From: Laccaria trichodermophora | Taxonomy: Eukaryota > Basidiomycota > Agaricomycetes > Agaricales > Hydnangiaceae | Assembly: GCA_018417955.1 (NCBI GenBank) | Contig: JACTVC010000020.1 | Span: forward strand, 62,001-126,000 | Direction: 5' to 3' | Length of the DNA: 64,000 nucleotides | Part shown: one piece after another, positions 10,886-22,490 of the stretch | Numbering within the stretch: the stretch's first letter is position 1 | How the letters are laid out: each line of letters starts with the position of its first letter | The notes under the pieces: model-generated | What the model was told of the DNA's origin: nothing | Database searches by the model: none | The model's input: the letters and a program-made list of their open reading frames with translations, nothing else | Position numbers and translations under genes: made by a program

Positions 10886-11640
10886 TCCACTCTGGGGGGC
10901 AAAATTTATGACAACATTTTTTTCCCCTCCTTTCCTTTGACCTCTTATCATTCCTACCCAATATGGCACCACCTTTACCCACTCAGACACCAACTTAGGA
11001 TCACAGCTTGTAATTTTCCACTGCACGATCTCTTCGCCTCTATCCTCCCTGGCTTGATTCTTGAGATTCGCACACTGGAAAAGTGGGGGGCTGTAGGGGA
11101 GTATAGGTGGAAGATGGGAGGAGAGGCACAAGCCTCTATCCCATTACACGCTCCCCACGTCCAGACAACACACCACAATGGAAGCAAGCTACATCATCTT
11201 GATGGGTAGAGGGAGTTGAGTTGGGATTAACGATCTGAGTGGAGAGGCACAAGCCTCTATCACACTATACATGTCTTATACCCAGACCACAAGTATGATG
11301 GAAGCATGCTACACCATCTTGATGGGGAAAGGCAATGGAGTTGGGATGGATGACCTGGAAGCCATCCACTTGCATGGTTTCCCAGTACTCATGGTTATAC
11401 ATCACTGAAGAGAGAATGGGAGGATCATATGGGTATTTCTGGGTTAAGCTGGGAGCTTACAGTGACCAGCTTTCCAGATAGCAAATTATTTGGGGCCAAA
11501 TTTTTTCTTTCTTTTATTCATCTTCTTTGCTTTGCTACCTTTTGGTCTCATTTTATCCTGATATTCACTCTGGGGGGCAAGAGGATTTCTATTCTATTAT
11601 TCTTCCCCACCATTGTTTTCCTTACATGCCCTCTGGACAT
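10886..11640 (+). other. LTR-element 3' interior, no gene
   Basis: There are no long frames with family motifs. A short imperfect duplication is visible: GAGGCACAAGCCTCTATC near 11120 and again near 11240, each followed by a CCAGAC..CAC and GGAAGC block. CACTCTGGGGGGCAA occurs near 10888 and again near 11567. Confidence 0.45.
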
Positions 11641-11650
11641 TGGGGGGCTT
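11641..11650 (+). promoter_or_regulatory. Polypurine tract of the LTR element
   Basis: TGGGGGGCTT lies immediately before the 3' LTR, the expected place for plus-strand priming. Confidence 0.7.
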
Positions 11651-11969
11651 TGTGATATAGGATTGGAAGGGAATGCCCAGAGGCCATAGTCAAACAGTGG
11701 TATATAGCTAGATTTGGATATCTTACATAATATATTGATCTTTTGTCTTGAACCACCACCTTGTCAGCAGTCTTGCCATCCTCTTGCACTACATGTAGTG
11801 CTTTGTATAACTGTACTTCCTACAGTATGCATAATCATGTTGGGCCAGCTGAGTATCTTGTAACTGCTCATTGCTCACTCATGGGTGTTGATCCCAGATC
11901 TACCCATTCTTGCCTCCTCCTTCCCTCTTGGCTTCAGCTATGCGAGAAGTTCAGAGTGAACGCTTCACA
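11651..11969 (+). repeat. 3' LTR of the non-autonomous element
   Basis: This is a 319-bp copy of 7773-8091, followed by the target duplication GGGCT. One substitution (CCAGATCC versus CCAGATCT) was noticed. Confidence 0.92.
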
Positions 11970-12067
11970 GGGCTATAATTCATGTACTGTGGGAAAAAGT
12001 TCCCAAATAAGGAATGTGGACATGCCCTAAACTTCCTGGGTACTTCAAAGCTTCTGGTAAACAATAG

Positions 12068-13131
12068 TTATGAGTCCTTACAAGTTTACGAGTAAGACTC
12101 ATTCTTTATCAACTGAGGACTTAGGCAAAATTTTCATTCATTCATTCATTGATTCACCTTTCATCACCGCGAGAATCTTTTCCCTTAAACAGAAAAGCAG
12201 CCATAAATCAGAAGAAATGGCAAGAAAAATGGCAAAAAATATGCAAAAAATCAGAATATTGCTTAGTAAGGTGGGGAGGCTGTGTTCAAGGTTCAGGGTC
12301 AATATCTAAATATAGAAACCACCTAAAAGTTGCCAGAAAATCAGAAAAAAATACCCAAAAATTAAGAGGCATCTTCTCTGTCACCATGGTGTTGAAGGGG
12401 CTGTGTTCAGGGTTCAGGGTCCATATCCAAATATAGAACAAAGGAAGAAAAATGGCTAGCAAATCAGAAAAAAATGAGTAAAAATAAAAATCATACTTTT
12501 TTGTTGCCATGATGTATGAGGGGCTGTGTCCAGTGTTCAGGGTCCATATCTAAAAATATGAAAAATTAAGACAACTATCTATTATGCAATATGACTATAT
12601 CATCAGATCAGCCTTCTTGCTCTTTGAGATATTGGTCAAAAATGCATGACAATTTCCAAAAAGTGTCCAATTTTTTCAGTATTTTGTGTTTTTCTCAATG
12701 AGGAATAGTCTGCATGACATTATCTATATATATTTGTAAAGGTAAGGAAAGGGGCTACAATTTTTGTTAGTGGAGCTAAGTCAGAGGCTGTGTTTCTGAT
12801 ACCCTGGGAATTTAAACCCAAAAAGGAAATTCATCACAAATATGTAGAGCATGCTATTATAGGTCACAAAATATAACTAACCATCCTCTTTCCTGAGATA
12901 TATGCAAACAGGACTGTGGGAATATTTTACCATAAATAGAAAAATAGTTATAAAATTGGGAAAAATTCCTATAAAATCAAAAAAAAAAAACAAGGAAAAA
13001 TAAGAATAGCATACATTGTTGCTATGATGTTGATGGCTAGGCTCAGGGCTTAGTCACATGACCAATTTCCTTTTAGAGTCCACAGGAAGGACTCATACAT
13101 GCCATGCAAAGCACTGGCCCACACCCACAAG
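12068..13131 (+). mobile_element. Helitron-like element E4 (inner part of composite)
   Basis: A complete short-form copy from TTATGAGTCC to CACAAG, about 1064 bp, with the 5' and 3' hairpins. It is in the same orientation as E3 and provides the composite's only 3' end. No genes. Confidence 0.85.
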
Positions 13132-14795
13132 TCACAGGAGCATAGACGATCTTCTCTTTTCCCTTGACTGATAGTTTCTTCAATGGAAGCTCCATTGCTG
13201 ACCAACCATTCCCTTGGAGGCTGTTTTCTTGGTATAAATCCAACACGAAGCTGGATGTTCCTTCGTGATTTCCTCCCCCTTCATCTCGATGAACCGTGCT
13301 AGAGCGCTGGGAATCCGAACTTCTCTAGGTCTGACACTGTGCCGGCAGGAGTCTCCACACCTTCCAAGAAGAAAATCTCCCTCCTTCTCTGTCTATCATA
13401 ACACACCCTTTCGCAATTGTTGGGCCTAGGCGATACAAGACAGAAATAGTAGCCGTCCTGGGCGATGTTGCATTCTTTCCAGAACATCCATTTACCATCC
13501 GAAACGGCCATTACTGCGGGTGGCACTATCCAATCTACTCTGTCACTTGCTAGGGATCAAACTTCTAATTCCTGGTCGTTGTAGGTACGGCTAGAGGAAG
13601 GGGCCCTTGAGCTGCGTGTCGTACTCTCTGGACATCGATTCGGCTCGACTGGTCGCATTACTACTTCCTGAAGCTCCTCCAGTTGCTTATGCTTGACCCC
13701 GTCCCATCCCTGTGTCGCTGGGTCCGAGTTAACGCGATCCCCTGCTGATAAGGTAGGATAGCCCGCCAGTATTCCCTCCCTGTCCTTGTCATTGTTGAAC
13801 GTAGCTTGCTTCTTATAAGCGACGTGATCGTAGGCATTGGTCTTTGGCGCGAGGTACTGGATGTCGGTTGAGGCAACAAAGTCTTGGTGCTTATGATCCT
13901 CCTTGTAGTTATATAGTTCTGTAATAGAAACCTCGTGAATGATGAAACAAGGGATTCTATGTTTCAAGAGCCAATAAACGTGTTCCTCTTTGGCACCGTT
14001 GATCCAGGTTCCCAAGACGTCGTCCACGGCAAACGGTGTCTCCGTTATCCATTCCTTTATCGCTGCTTCTCTATGTTCCCTTTTAATGATAGACATTGTC
14101 CTCAACCACGCATCCTTCAACTTCAAGCCCCTTTGTATCCGAGTCACCAAATCCACCACATCTGCATAATGATGTTCTCCTCCCAATCCCCTAATCTCGC
14201 TCTCACTAGGGTAGCGCGGCCTATTATCCCAGTACTCCTGCTTGATGTCAGCTATGGTCGTCATCATGGATACGGCAGCTTCCAGTTCGATGTTGCGCGT
14301 CGTAAGTTGAATTAGGAGAGCTGTATCCAGGCACCCTAGATCTTTCATCTCCCTTCGAGGCAAAGAGCTAACCCATGCGATAGCCAGTGGAGCGTTCTCG
14401 ATGCTTGCCACATGTGCCTGTTCTCGTTTCATGAATGGCAACCACGGCTGTAACAGATCGTAGTGCTGTGGCGACTTCGTGGGATCGAATCGCCCTAAGT
14501 GACTGTCAAAGTGCCTCTTTGTTCTATCCTCTACCATTTTAACTTCGTGCCCTGGAGCCCTAATGCCTGGGTAATACGCTTCGACTAGGGAATTTGGGGA
14601 CCATAATAACCAAGTCTTGTTATGTGTCATGACAATCCGGCTATGAACTCGAGAGAAAGGTGGCAGGATGAGTGATAAGGTATCGTCGACCACCGGAAGC
14701 TCGAAATATCCTGATAGACTTTTCCTACGCATCGTGTCATAAATCCTGGAATCATATCTGCCTGGTGCAGGGGTATGCGTAAACTTGGTATCCAT
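13132..14795 (-). pseudogene. 5' part of interrupted retroelement-like gene
   Basis: A 412-codon minus frame (13557-14795) starts at 14795 and is followed by frames at 13299-13526 and 13132-13300. The protein has no catalytic motif I can assign. A segment near residues 255-285 (LGTWINGAKEEHVYWLLKHR, then PCFIIHE) resembles conserved hypothetical proteins of agaricomycetes. The reading shifts frame at least twice between 13556 and 13132, which could mean introns or decay. The downstream half lies at 5689-6671 beyond the composite insertion. Its end beside a purine tract and possible LTR points to a retroelement gene. Confidence 0.45.
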
Positions 14796-15234
14796 TATAG
14801 TTTTCTTTGGCTCTAGGACAATAACGCGATGCTATGTTAAGAGTCGACCGTCCGTGGTGAGATTCCTATCAAGGGAGCAATTCTAATCAGTCTCGAGTGC
14901 AGCAGTACGAGTCTTCCTGGACGGATCGGGGTTTGCGTGGAGTTGTTTGGATGGGACTAAAGCCTTGATCGATGAAGGGACGAAGATAGTACAAAGAAAT
15001 TATCCTAGATTACTCCCATGGACGTGCCCATGTATTGTATAATACCAATATGTCACAATTATGAAATGATGAATTAATGCCAATAGATCTTTAAACGGAA
15101 TTAGTGAAGAGGTTCGTGGGTGAATGCTAGATGCGACGCCGGCCTTCGTGCGATGTTTTGGACAAATTGGGTTCTCGTGTGAACGTGGAAAGTAAGATAA
15201 GGACCGCGAAACTCCATCTCTCCGAATGTTCTTC
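14796..15234. other. No recognisable gene
   Basis: This is the upstream region of the 14795 ORF on the minus strand. I searched it for the partner of the 5383-5676 LTR candidate and found none. Confidence 0.4.
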
Positions 15235-15519
15235 CTACCACCACCACCACTGCCAGCGATGCCGTTTAGGCAAGGCTATCCTAGCTATTAACTGTTCTTC
15301 TCTCATTCCATTGTACAACACCCATCCTTTCACCTCCAATACCTTCAAAAGCTTAACAGAACCATAACCTCCTGGTAAATACACCCAAGGTTCATTTCTG
15401 AGGTCGCGAGCACTGAACGTTACTGATTTCCAACAGTTGATTGTAGAGAAGGGATTATCATCCTCAAAGGGGAATACCAGTTGGCAAGGAGGGCATAGGG
15501 AGAAGATCTTGGAAGTCAT
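15235..15519 (-). CDS. Small hypothetical protein, 94 codons
   Basis: This minus frame has normal amino-acid diversity (residues about 40-75 contain EPWVYLPGGYGSV and VKGWVLYNG) and ends in a Trp run encoded by a CCA repeat. No family is recognised. It lies between two minus-strand retroelement genes and may be a fragment of one. The 279 bases to its right (15520-15798) hold no gene, only a small tandem duplication near 15588-15637. Confidence 0.35.
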   Translation of the reverse strand: MTSKIFSLCPPCQLVFPFEDDNPFSTINCWKSVTFSARDLRNEPWVYLPGGYGSVKLLKVLEVKGWVLYNGMREEQLIARIALPKRHRWQWWWW

Positions 15520-15798
15520 GCGAGGTTTTAATGCAGCATAAAGGGTTGGGGCATGAAGAACAATCCTTAACGTGAATCAGCAAAGGATAGACAGGGAATT
15601 TGTTAGGCATAGACAGGGAATTTGTTAGGCATAGGAATGAGCGTGGGTTGACTGGCAGAGAAGGGATTTGTAGTGACAGTGTATATGTGGCAGTATTACT
15701 CTGGGACTTAGAGGGGAAGGCACCTCCAAATTTCCTTAGACTTTAGTGGTGTTTGAAATTTCGCTTAATTCCTATAGAAGATCAACCCCTTCCTAGTT

Positions 15799-16355
15799 CT
15801 AGTTTAGTCCCATCTTAATAAGGTATTCCCTTTTAATTTCTGGGGAATTGCGTAAGTCAGCCTCTGAAACCCAGGAATCAGCCTCTGGCCCATACCCAGC
15901 CCATCTAACTCTAAACATCCTTTGCTTGCCTTTCTTTCGACCTGTCAGCTTATGTCCCAAAATGGCTTCAACTTCATACTCCTCACTAGGCAGGAAGTCT
16001 CAAGTAGAAGGCAAGGTAGTATGACTTTTGAACTCTTCCAGAGATTGTTTGTACTTCCTCAGGTGATCGATATTGATTACTGGGTGCATGGGATAAGAAT
16101 CTGGTAGTCTGAGTCGGTAGATGTTTGGATTGACACGCTCCATTACTTCAAAAGGACCTATCATTCTCTGAACGAGTTTCTTGCCCATGCCCTCGACTTC
16201 TACCAGTTTCAATGTGTGTGGGTTGACTAACACTAAATTGCCTGGGTTGATCTCCTCCACAGGATGTCTATCCTTATTGAAGGCTTTCGCTTGCCGTTGT
16301 TGTGCGAGTACCAAAGCGTCCCTTGCTTGATCCCGCCAAAGACTAATAGTTTTGA
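15799..16355 (-). pseudogene. Integrase C-terminus plus chromodomain
   Basis: The minus frame continues from the integrase across E5. It holds the integrase C-terminal module (GNLVLVNPHTLKL, then GPFEVMERVNPN.YRLRLP) and the HPVINIDHLRKY motif. After a TGA at 16000-16002 the same frame reads a chromodomain: YEVEAILGHK, RVRWAGYGPEADSW, then LRNSPE. It stops with TAG at 15799-15801. Chromodomains target integration to modified histones in this clade. The TGA is where an Arg codon CGA would keep the frame. Confidence 0.85.
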
Positions 16356-17504
16356 CTTGTGGGTGTGGGCCAGTGCTTTGCATGGCATGTATGAGTCCTT
16401 CCTGTGGACTCTAAATTTGATTTTGGAAATTGGCCATGTGACCACCCTCCTGACATCCCATCAGTTGCAATAACATGTAATCACTTTATGATTTTCTGAG
16501 TTTTCTTCTATATTTGTAAATGGACCCTGAGCCCTGAGTCTAGCCATCAATATCATAGCAACAATGTGTACTATTCTTATTTTTCCTTTCTTGTTTTTTT
16601 GATTTTATAGCAATTTTTCCCAATTTTATAACTATTTTTCTGTTTATAGTAAAATATTCCCACAGTCCTGTTTGCATATATCTTGTTAATTATATTTTGT
16701 GACCTATAATAGCATGCTCTATATATCTGTGATAATTTTCCTTTTTGGGTTAAAATTCCCATGGTATCAGAAACACAGCCTCTCACTTAGCTTCATTAAC
16801 AAAAATTGTAGCCCCTTTCCTTACCTTTACAAATATATATAAATAATGTCATGCAGACCATTCCTCATTGAGAAAAACACAAAATACTCAAAAAATTGGA
16901 CACTTTTTGGAAATTGTTATGCATTTTTGACCAATATCTCAAAGTGCAAGAAGGCTGGTCTGCTGATATAGTCACATTGCATAATATGATAATATTTTTA
17001 CATAGTTGGCTTAATTTTCCATATTTGGATATGGACCCTGAACACTGGACACAGCCTCTCATACCTTATAGCAACAAAAAAGTATCATTTTGATTTTTTA
17101 CTCATTTGTTTCTGATTTGCTAGCCATTTTTATTACTTTGTTCTATATTTAGATATGGACCCTGAACCCTGAACACAGCCCCTTCAACACTGTGGCAACA
17201 GAGAAGATCTCTCTTAATTTTTGGGTATTTTTTTCTGATTTTCTGGCAAATTTTAGCTGGTTTCTATATTTAGATATTGACCCTGAACCCTCAACACGGC
17301 CTTCCCAACTTACTAAGCAATAATCTGATTTTTTACATATTTTTTGCTATTTTTCTTGCCATTTTTCCTGATTTTATAGCTGCTTTTCTGTTTAAGGGAA
17401 AAGGTTCCCGCGGTGATGAAAGGTAAATCAATCAATGAAAAATTTGCCTAAGTCCTCAGTTGATAAAGAATGAGTCTTACTCATAAACTCGTAAGGACTC
17501 ATAA
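16356..17504 (-). mobile_element. Helitron-like element E5 in the integrase gene
   Basis: A complete 1149-bp copy: on the minus strand it runs from TTATGAGTCC (17504) to CACAAG (16356), followed by T. Removing it joins host codons as ...EEYV|KTISLW..., in frame. It is nearly identical to the copy at 23467-24615 and has the same length. Confidence 0.93.
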
Positions 17505-18681
17505 CATACTCTTCTCCTTGGTGGCTAGGGTGAAAAGTAGCTTCAGAGGATTCTGTTCCTAATAGAATTTCTCCCGTTGATATCTTCGGATGATAGTTGA
17601 GCAGCAACCCATTTGGAGTATCTTCGGTGGAAGAGTGCTTCATGGAATTATAGGCGAATGCTAGGACTGATAGCCATTCGGACCAGGAACTACGATTGTG
17701 GGATACATAGGCCCTCAACATCTGTTCAATAGTCGCATTGAGGATCTCGGTTTGTCCGTCGGTTTGGGGGTGGTGGGAGGACGATAGCGCCATCTTAGCC
17801 CTGTGTAAAGCTACTACCGTCCTCCAAAAGCCCGTTGCCCAGCAACAATCACGATCAGCGATAATTCTGTGAGGCATGCCATACACGTGTACTACCCTTT
17901 CGATGAACAACTTCGCGAATCCTTCTTGAGATAGAGTGTCGTGAGTGGGTATGAATAGCCCGAACTTAGTGAATTTATCCACAATGACTAGAATCGCAGT
18001 GTAACTTTCGGAACCGGAGGGTGGTAGTCCCGTAATGAGGTCTAGTGATACTGTTTCGAATGGTCGCGATGGAATATGCGAAGGCCGTAGTGCGCCCATT
18101 TTCTTAGTACGGTTGGTCTTAGTTTTCTGGCATACATCACAGGTCTTGCAAAACTTCTCGGTACTTCGGTTCATGCCTTTCCAGAAGAATAATTCATGGA
18201 CTTGTTCTAATGTTTTGACGTATCCCCCATGAGCGGCTTCATGTGGGGCTTCGTGGATCCATTCTAGTACGAATTGTATCTGAGATCGGGGGACGCAGAG
18301 CCTTGTCTCCCAACGAGCATCGATAAAATAAAGCAATCCGTTTGATCCTTTGCGGAAGTGTGAAGGTGTGATGGCTATGCGAGGATTTGGAATTTCTTCC
18401 GTGTAGTATTGTCTGAAGAACAGATCTTCCTCATATCCCTTCACGAATTCGCTTATCACTTCCGGGCTTAGAGCTACCAGGAGGTGAGCTTTACTCTCCC
18501 ATTCTTCTTCCTTTCCTTCAGGCTGCGAATCTAACAGATAGGACCACTGATCAACTTCTGGAAAAGCTTTTGGCAATCCGTCATCTTCGTCTTTAGTTTT
18601 TGTCTGAATAGCGAATGCCTGAGCATCTAACAGGTCCTCCCATGCTGTAAATGCTGCTTTACGAGCTGCCGATTTGCCCAT
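17505..18681 (-). pseudogene. Integrase (zinc-binding and DDE core)
   Basis: The minus frame from 18681 encodes the His-Cys zinc finger (H147, H151, C181, C184 in HEAAHGG...CKTCDVCQ) and the retroviral integrase core with D214 (SLDLITGLPPS), D276 (RIIADRD) and E312 (HPQTDGQTEIL). It joins retroelement cDNA to chromosomal DNA in the nucleus. The upstream boundary is a TGA at 18748, the downstream one is E5; the last residues read in the uninterrupted frame (from MSPYEF) belong to E5. All catalytic residues are present, but the polyprotein is broken on both sides. Confidence 0.93.
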
Positions 18682-18747
18682 GTGATCTTCTGCTTCTTGA
18701 GCTACTCTCCACTTCTCTTCGTCAGAACTAATGGATTGTAATTTGTC

Positions 18748-19797
18748 TCAAACCGGAGAACTATGCTGCGGAGTTCTCGGGAGCCTGGATAAGGGGTCTA
18801 CGTTGGAGTGCACATGACCTGGCCTGTGCACGATCTTCAGACCTGGGTAAGCTGCGAATACTGCCCCCCATGCGGCTAGTCTCCGGTTAGCGTTCTCATA
18901 AACCCTCGCCCACTGTAGCGCTGCGTGATCCGTGATAAGGAGAACCTGCTCTCCTTCGACGAATGGCTGGAATTTTACTAGAGCTTCCTTTGCTCCCAAG
19001 GCCTCTCTCTCCATTGTACTATAATTCCTCTCCGCTGACTTAAGTGTGCGGCTCCAATATGCTATCACTCGTTCGACATGCACTACCGTTTCGTCCAAAG
19101 TAGCTCCCCAAACCGAATTAGAGTTGCCTTCCTCATAGCCTGTAGCGAACGATCGAAACAAGCTTGGAATTGGTGCACTGGCGGCCCAAGCTTTCTGCAA
19201 TCGATTGTACACTTGTGTACCCTTCAAGTCTCCTACCAAGATCGGCTGTACTTGTTGCAAACACGCGCCCAGGGTGATGTCGGAGGCATCCATGTACAGT
19301 CGATAAGGGTGACCTTGAATCGGATGGCCTAATACTGGAGCCTTGGACAGTGTCTCTTTTGCTTCATGAAAGGCCAGCTCATGCTCCGCGTCCCAATGCC
19401 ACTTGACTCCCTTCTTCAATAGTGCAAATAATGGCATGGCGATAAATGAATAATAAGGTATATACTGTGAAAAATAAACAACCATGCCCAAAAATTTTTG
19501 TAAGTCTGCTACCGATGTCGGGCGGTCCAGATCCAATATAGCTTGTACTTTCTCCTGATGGGTGGACAACCCTAGGCATGACACTTTCTGTCCCAGTAGG
19601 AGGATGGATGAATATCCTATAAAACACTTGGAAGGGGACAATGTTACTCCGGCCTTAGCGACATCGAGGTGTGTGAGATGTTCTTCCCAAGACTTCGAAA
19701 ACACCACGATGTCGTCGATATAAACTAAGGCGAACAACCAAAGATACAGGGCCAGGATCTCTTGCAAAGCCGCTGGAAGATGGAGGGACTGTTGCAT
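18748..19797 (-). pseudogene. Reverse transcriptase palm/thumb and RNase H
   Basis: The frame begins with the RT active-site motif YIDD (residues 26-29), continues through connection sequences (DLQKFLGMVVYFSQYIP), then RNase H with D170 (LYMDASD), E263-264 (TMEREALGAKE) and D290 (LLITDHAALQWA), ending VDPLSRLP. An insert of about 55 residues separates the first two RNase H residues, and the relic at 33927-36658 shares its later part. The frame is shifted relative to the upstream RT half near 19790 and ends at a TGA (18748-18750). Confidence 0.93.
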
Positions 19798-20807
19798 AGG
19801 CTGAACGGCATCCTACAGAACTGCCATAATCCTAAGTGACACCGGAATGCGGTCTTTTCCCTCTCCTCTTCCTTCATTTCCAACTGCGTGAACCCAGCGA
19901 GGGCGTCAAAGGATGATAATACTTGAGAGCCTGATAAAGCTTGAATGATCTCTGATTGGCGTGGTATAGGGAATTCGTCAGGGATCGTATTGGCGTTTAA
20001 CTTGCGATAGTCGACGGCCAATCTTGCCTTCCTGTTCTGGTAGACTACTACCACTGGAAATCCCCAGGGGCTGACTGAAGGTTCAATTACTCCTGCCTTG
20101 AACCATGCCTTGACTTGGTGGTCGATGACCTCTCTTTTTGCTGGTGAAGCGCCGTACATGGGTAAAGAGGTAGGGACCGTCCCTGGTTTAAGTGGAATAG
20201 AAACCTTAGCATCCACATGGCCTAGCCTGCCATCGACGCCGAAAGCTGAAGAGTTCCTTTGGAGTACCTCTTCCAGTCGCAGAAGAATATCAGAGGGTAT
20301 ATCTGGCCCGAGATTGACCAGTTCTGTCACGGGTCCCGAAGCGGGATCCTCTGGTACGGCTGTTGTCTTCAGTCCCCAATGCTCCTCTTCTTCCAGCTTA
20401 CTATTGAAAGCTCTTTCCTGAGTTTTCATACTCGTGGAACTTCGCTCTTTCAGGGTTTCATTGATGACCGCTTTGATAGCCTCCGCCGAAGCAGCGTACT
20501 TGGGTATCTCCTCCTCCTCAGGATGATCTAGGTATGATGAAGGGTCCGCTAAACGGCCTACGATTTCACCCTTGCGTACGTACAGAGGCCTGATTCCCAG
20601 GTTTGCCACAGGAAGAACTGGGTTTTCAGACGAAATCCAAGTGAAAGGAGCTGCTAGTATATCCGTCATGTCCAAGCCAACTATGACCTTTTCCACTAAC
20701 CATTCCTTTTTCTCCTTCAAAGCACCTGTTACTTGAATGGTTTTCACAGTGCCTGGTTCCACTCTAGTGTCCTCAGTCGCATATATGGGGGATAACTCTT
20801 TGGGCAT
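19725..20807 (-). pseudogene. Reverse transcriptase N-terminal half
   Basis: A 360-codon minus frame. Residues 1-190 link protease to RT (YVRKGEIVGRLADPS near 76-90). Residues 205-345 are RT fingers and palm with LAVDYRKLN (263-271), the IPRQSE template-grip motif and the first catalytic Asp, D301, in SSFDALAGFTQLE. The frame is lost after FQR at about 19790, a frameshift into the YIDD-containing frame. It starts after a TGA at 20835. Confidence 0.93.
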
Positions 20808-20834
20808 CCTCTTCAGTTCCTTAGCTTGTCTACG

Positions 20835-21695
20835 TCAGGCAGTCTTGGTGCGTACAAATGATTGAGTCAGATAGGACTGGCGTATTTTGAATCCCAGATC
20901 CACATCGTGGGCTGATGACACGGGGATGACCTTTGCATCATTGTTAATGGTTACTTCGCAATGACCTGTAGCATAGTGTTTCACATGTAGCTCATACGCT
21001 GTTTGAAAGTCCTCGCCCAATAAGAGAGGAACTCTCATGCCTTGGACTATGTAAGCTTCTAGTTCAAAACTGATCCAGACTTGGTCCGTCGTTAAAGTGT
21101 ACAGACGGGTCTTGATGTACCCGAGAACTTTTGCGTGCCCTGTGAGATGGTACAATTTCATCCGCATTCCTTCCTTCGGCTGAGGTAATGTACCCAATTG
21201 CTTCCAGAATTCTTCTGACATAAGGGTAATATCTGCCCCAGAGTCCAGATGAGCTTTCACTTCACCTCTGCCTATAGACTGAATGTGTGCTTTGATGTGA
21301 AGTGCTTGGGTGCCCATAGAGCCTAGCCCTTCGGGCTTGACTTCCTTCTTCACTGCCATTACAACGTCTGACTCATTAGGGAAGTAATCTTCCGATTCCT
21401 TAAGCGGCGGAGATTTCGGAGATGACTGGAATACTGGAGGGGCTTCTGGGTCCTCTATTTCTTCTATAGTAACCTTTCTTGTTCCTGTCTTTTTGACTGG
21501 CGGTGAGGGCAAGGACGACACAGAAGATGCAGGGGAATTGGTAGAGAAAGCTGAAATCGTATCCGTTCGACTCGAGGAAGATCCTTCGTCCTCTGAAGGA
21601 GGGTCAGGATAGCCGATAATATCTTCTTCATCCGAAAACAAGTCCTCCTCTTCGGATCGTGGCAGCGCATCATCGACACTAGCCACTGCCGCCAT
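20835..21695 (-). pseudogene. Retropepsin-type aspartic protease
   Basis: A 286-codon minus frame with an acidic Ser-rich N-terminus. The retropepsin core has the active-site triad D151-S152-G153 (AHLDSGADITLM) and the flap/C-terminal motif VPLLLGEDF near residue 225. It processes the Gag-Pol polyprotein. It is separated from gag (TGA 21714-21716) and RT (TGA 20835-20837) by TGA codons. Confidence 0.93.
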
Positions 21696-21713
21696 TTTGG
21701 AAAGCTTCAGTCT

Positions 21714-22421
21714 TCAACGCGTAGCTCGATTAGCTTGAGAAAGGTCTTCCTCCTTACTCTTCCCTTTCTTGTTAGATTTCATATCGAATTTCTCGCGCCT
21801 CCGTTTGTTCCGATTCCTTTTATCCTTTGGTTCTGACTCCACCTTGGGCGATTCATACTCAGAAGTGGATGCCATTGCTGCTGACACAATATTGTAGTAC
21901 GCTATGTCCAATTCCTTTAATTCCTCTTGATCTATCATCATGTCTACCGAGTGAGCTGCTTTCGTGAAGAACCTAGTGTTATGTGGACAGTCTCTGAAGA
22001 AATGCTTGGGACTGAGGCAAATGAAGCAAGGACTGGGGGGAGGGGTTTTGCTGACCACTGAGTCATCTCGGCAGTAGCTATAACCTGCGATGGTCCGACC
22101 CTTGGGCCAATCTGTACGTTTCCTGTTTACTCCTCTCACTACTACCTGTGCCTCTTTAATAATGTTAAGCTCTGTCCCACTCTTATCTGAATCTTCTGGA
22201 GAAGCTGCTTCCGCGATGTGAACTGACTTCGACTTCTCGATGCGTAAACCACTATAATACTGGGCTATAAGATTCGCTTCCATAGCTTTAGCCAGCTTTA
22301 TGAGTTGCATGATGCTGGGACATGAGACGGTGTTGAGGATGGAACTCCACAAGATAGGCTGCCTATTCATGAGTCGATGTGTGACTGTAGATCCGTCTAT
22401 CTTGCTTGGATGGAGAACCAT
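21714..22421 (-). pseudogene. Gag C-terminus with zinc knuckle
   Basis: A 235-codon minus frame. A CCHC knuckle C132-X2-C135-X4-H140-X4-C145 (CFICLSPKHFFRDC) marks the nucleocapsid part. A basic Lys/Arg-rich tail follows. Upstream the same frame continues through TGA codons at 22434-22436 and 22491-22493 into the preceding gag segment. Confidence 0.9.
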
Positions 22422-22490
22422 ATGAAGACGTATTCAGCGATTGAAGTATTCTTCCGGCGTTTCGCAAGAATGAGCATGACCTCGACAAAA

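Larger units (their letters stand above)
7773..11969 (+). mobile_element. Non-autonomous LTR retrotransposon, 4197 bp
   Basis: It has two 319-bp LTRs (TGTGATATAGG...CGCTTCACA), a 5-bp target duplication GGGCT (7768-7772 and 11970-11974), a primer-site candidate starting TGG at 8093, and a purine tract TGGGGGGCTT before the 3' LTR. I saw a single difference between the LTRs, so the insertion is young. The 3.56-kb interior carries no gag, protease, RT or integrase. Instead it holds a 321-bp tandem repeat array and a GC-hairpin array. It must depend on another element's enzymes. Confidence 0.92.
6672..12067 (+). mobile_element. E3: 5' part of a long-form Helitron-like element
   Basis: The segments 6672-7772 and 11970-12067 are colinear with the complete element at 50212-52083 (read in reverse). 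They run from the 5' hairpin through the CTATAATTCATGTACTGTGGG block to AACAATAG, and E4 begins there. The roughly 800 bases that should follow to the 3' end are absent. The LTR element between the two segments has a 5-bp target duplication. Confidence 0.75.
6672..13131 (+). mobile_element. Composite Helitron-like insertion (E3 + E4)
   Basis: The unit starts with a 5' end TTATGAGTCC (6672), meets a second 5' end at 12068, and has a single 3' end CACAAG (13131) followed by T. The outer element E3 therefore lacks its own 3' portion. A 4.2-kb LTR element later inserted at 7773. Excision from the outermost 5' end to the only 3' end joins host bases as gatgtg|tcacagg and keeps a minus-strand frame open. 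That argues the composite arrived as one unit. Confidence 0.7.

Noticed and set aside
7883..12030. The 88-89-codon frames at 7883 and 11761 as a duplicated gene
   Set aside because: Both are LTR sequence; the second differs only where it leaves the LTR.
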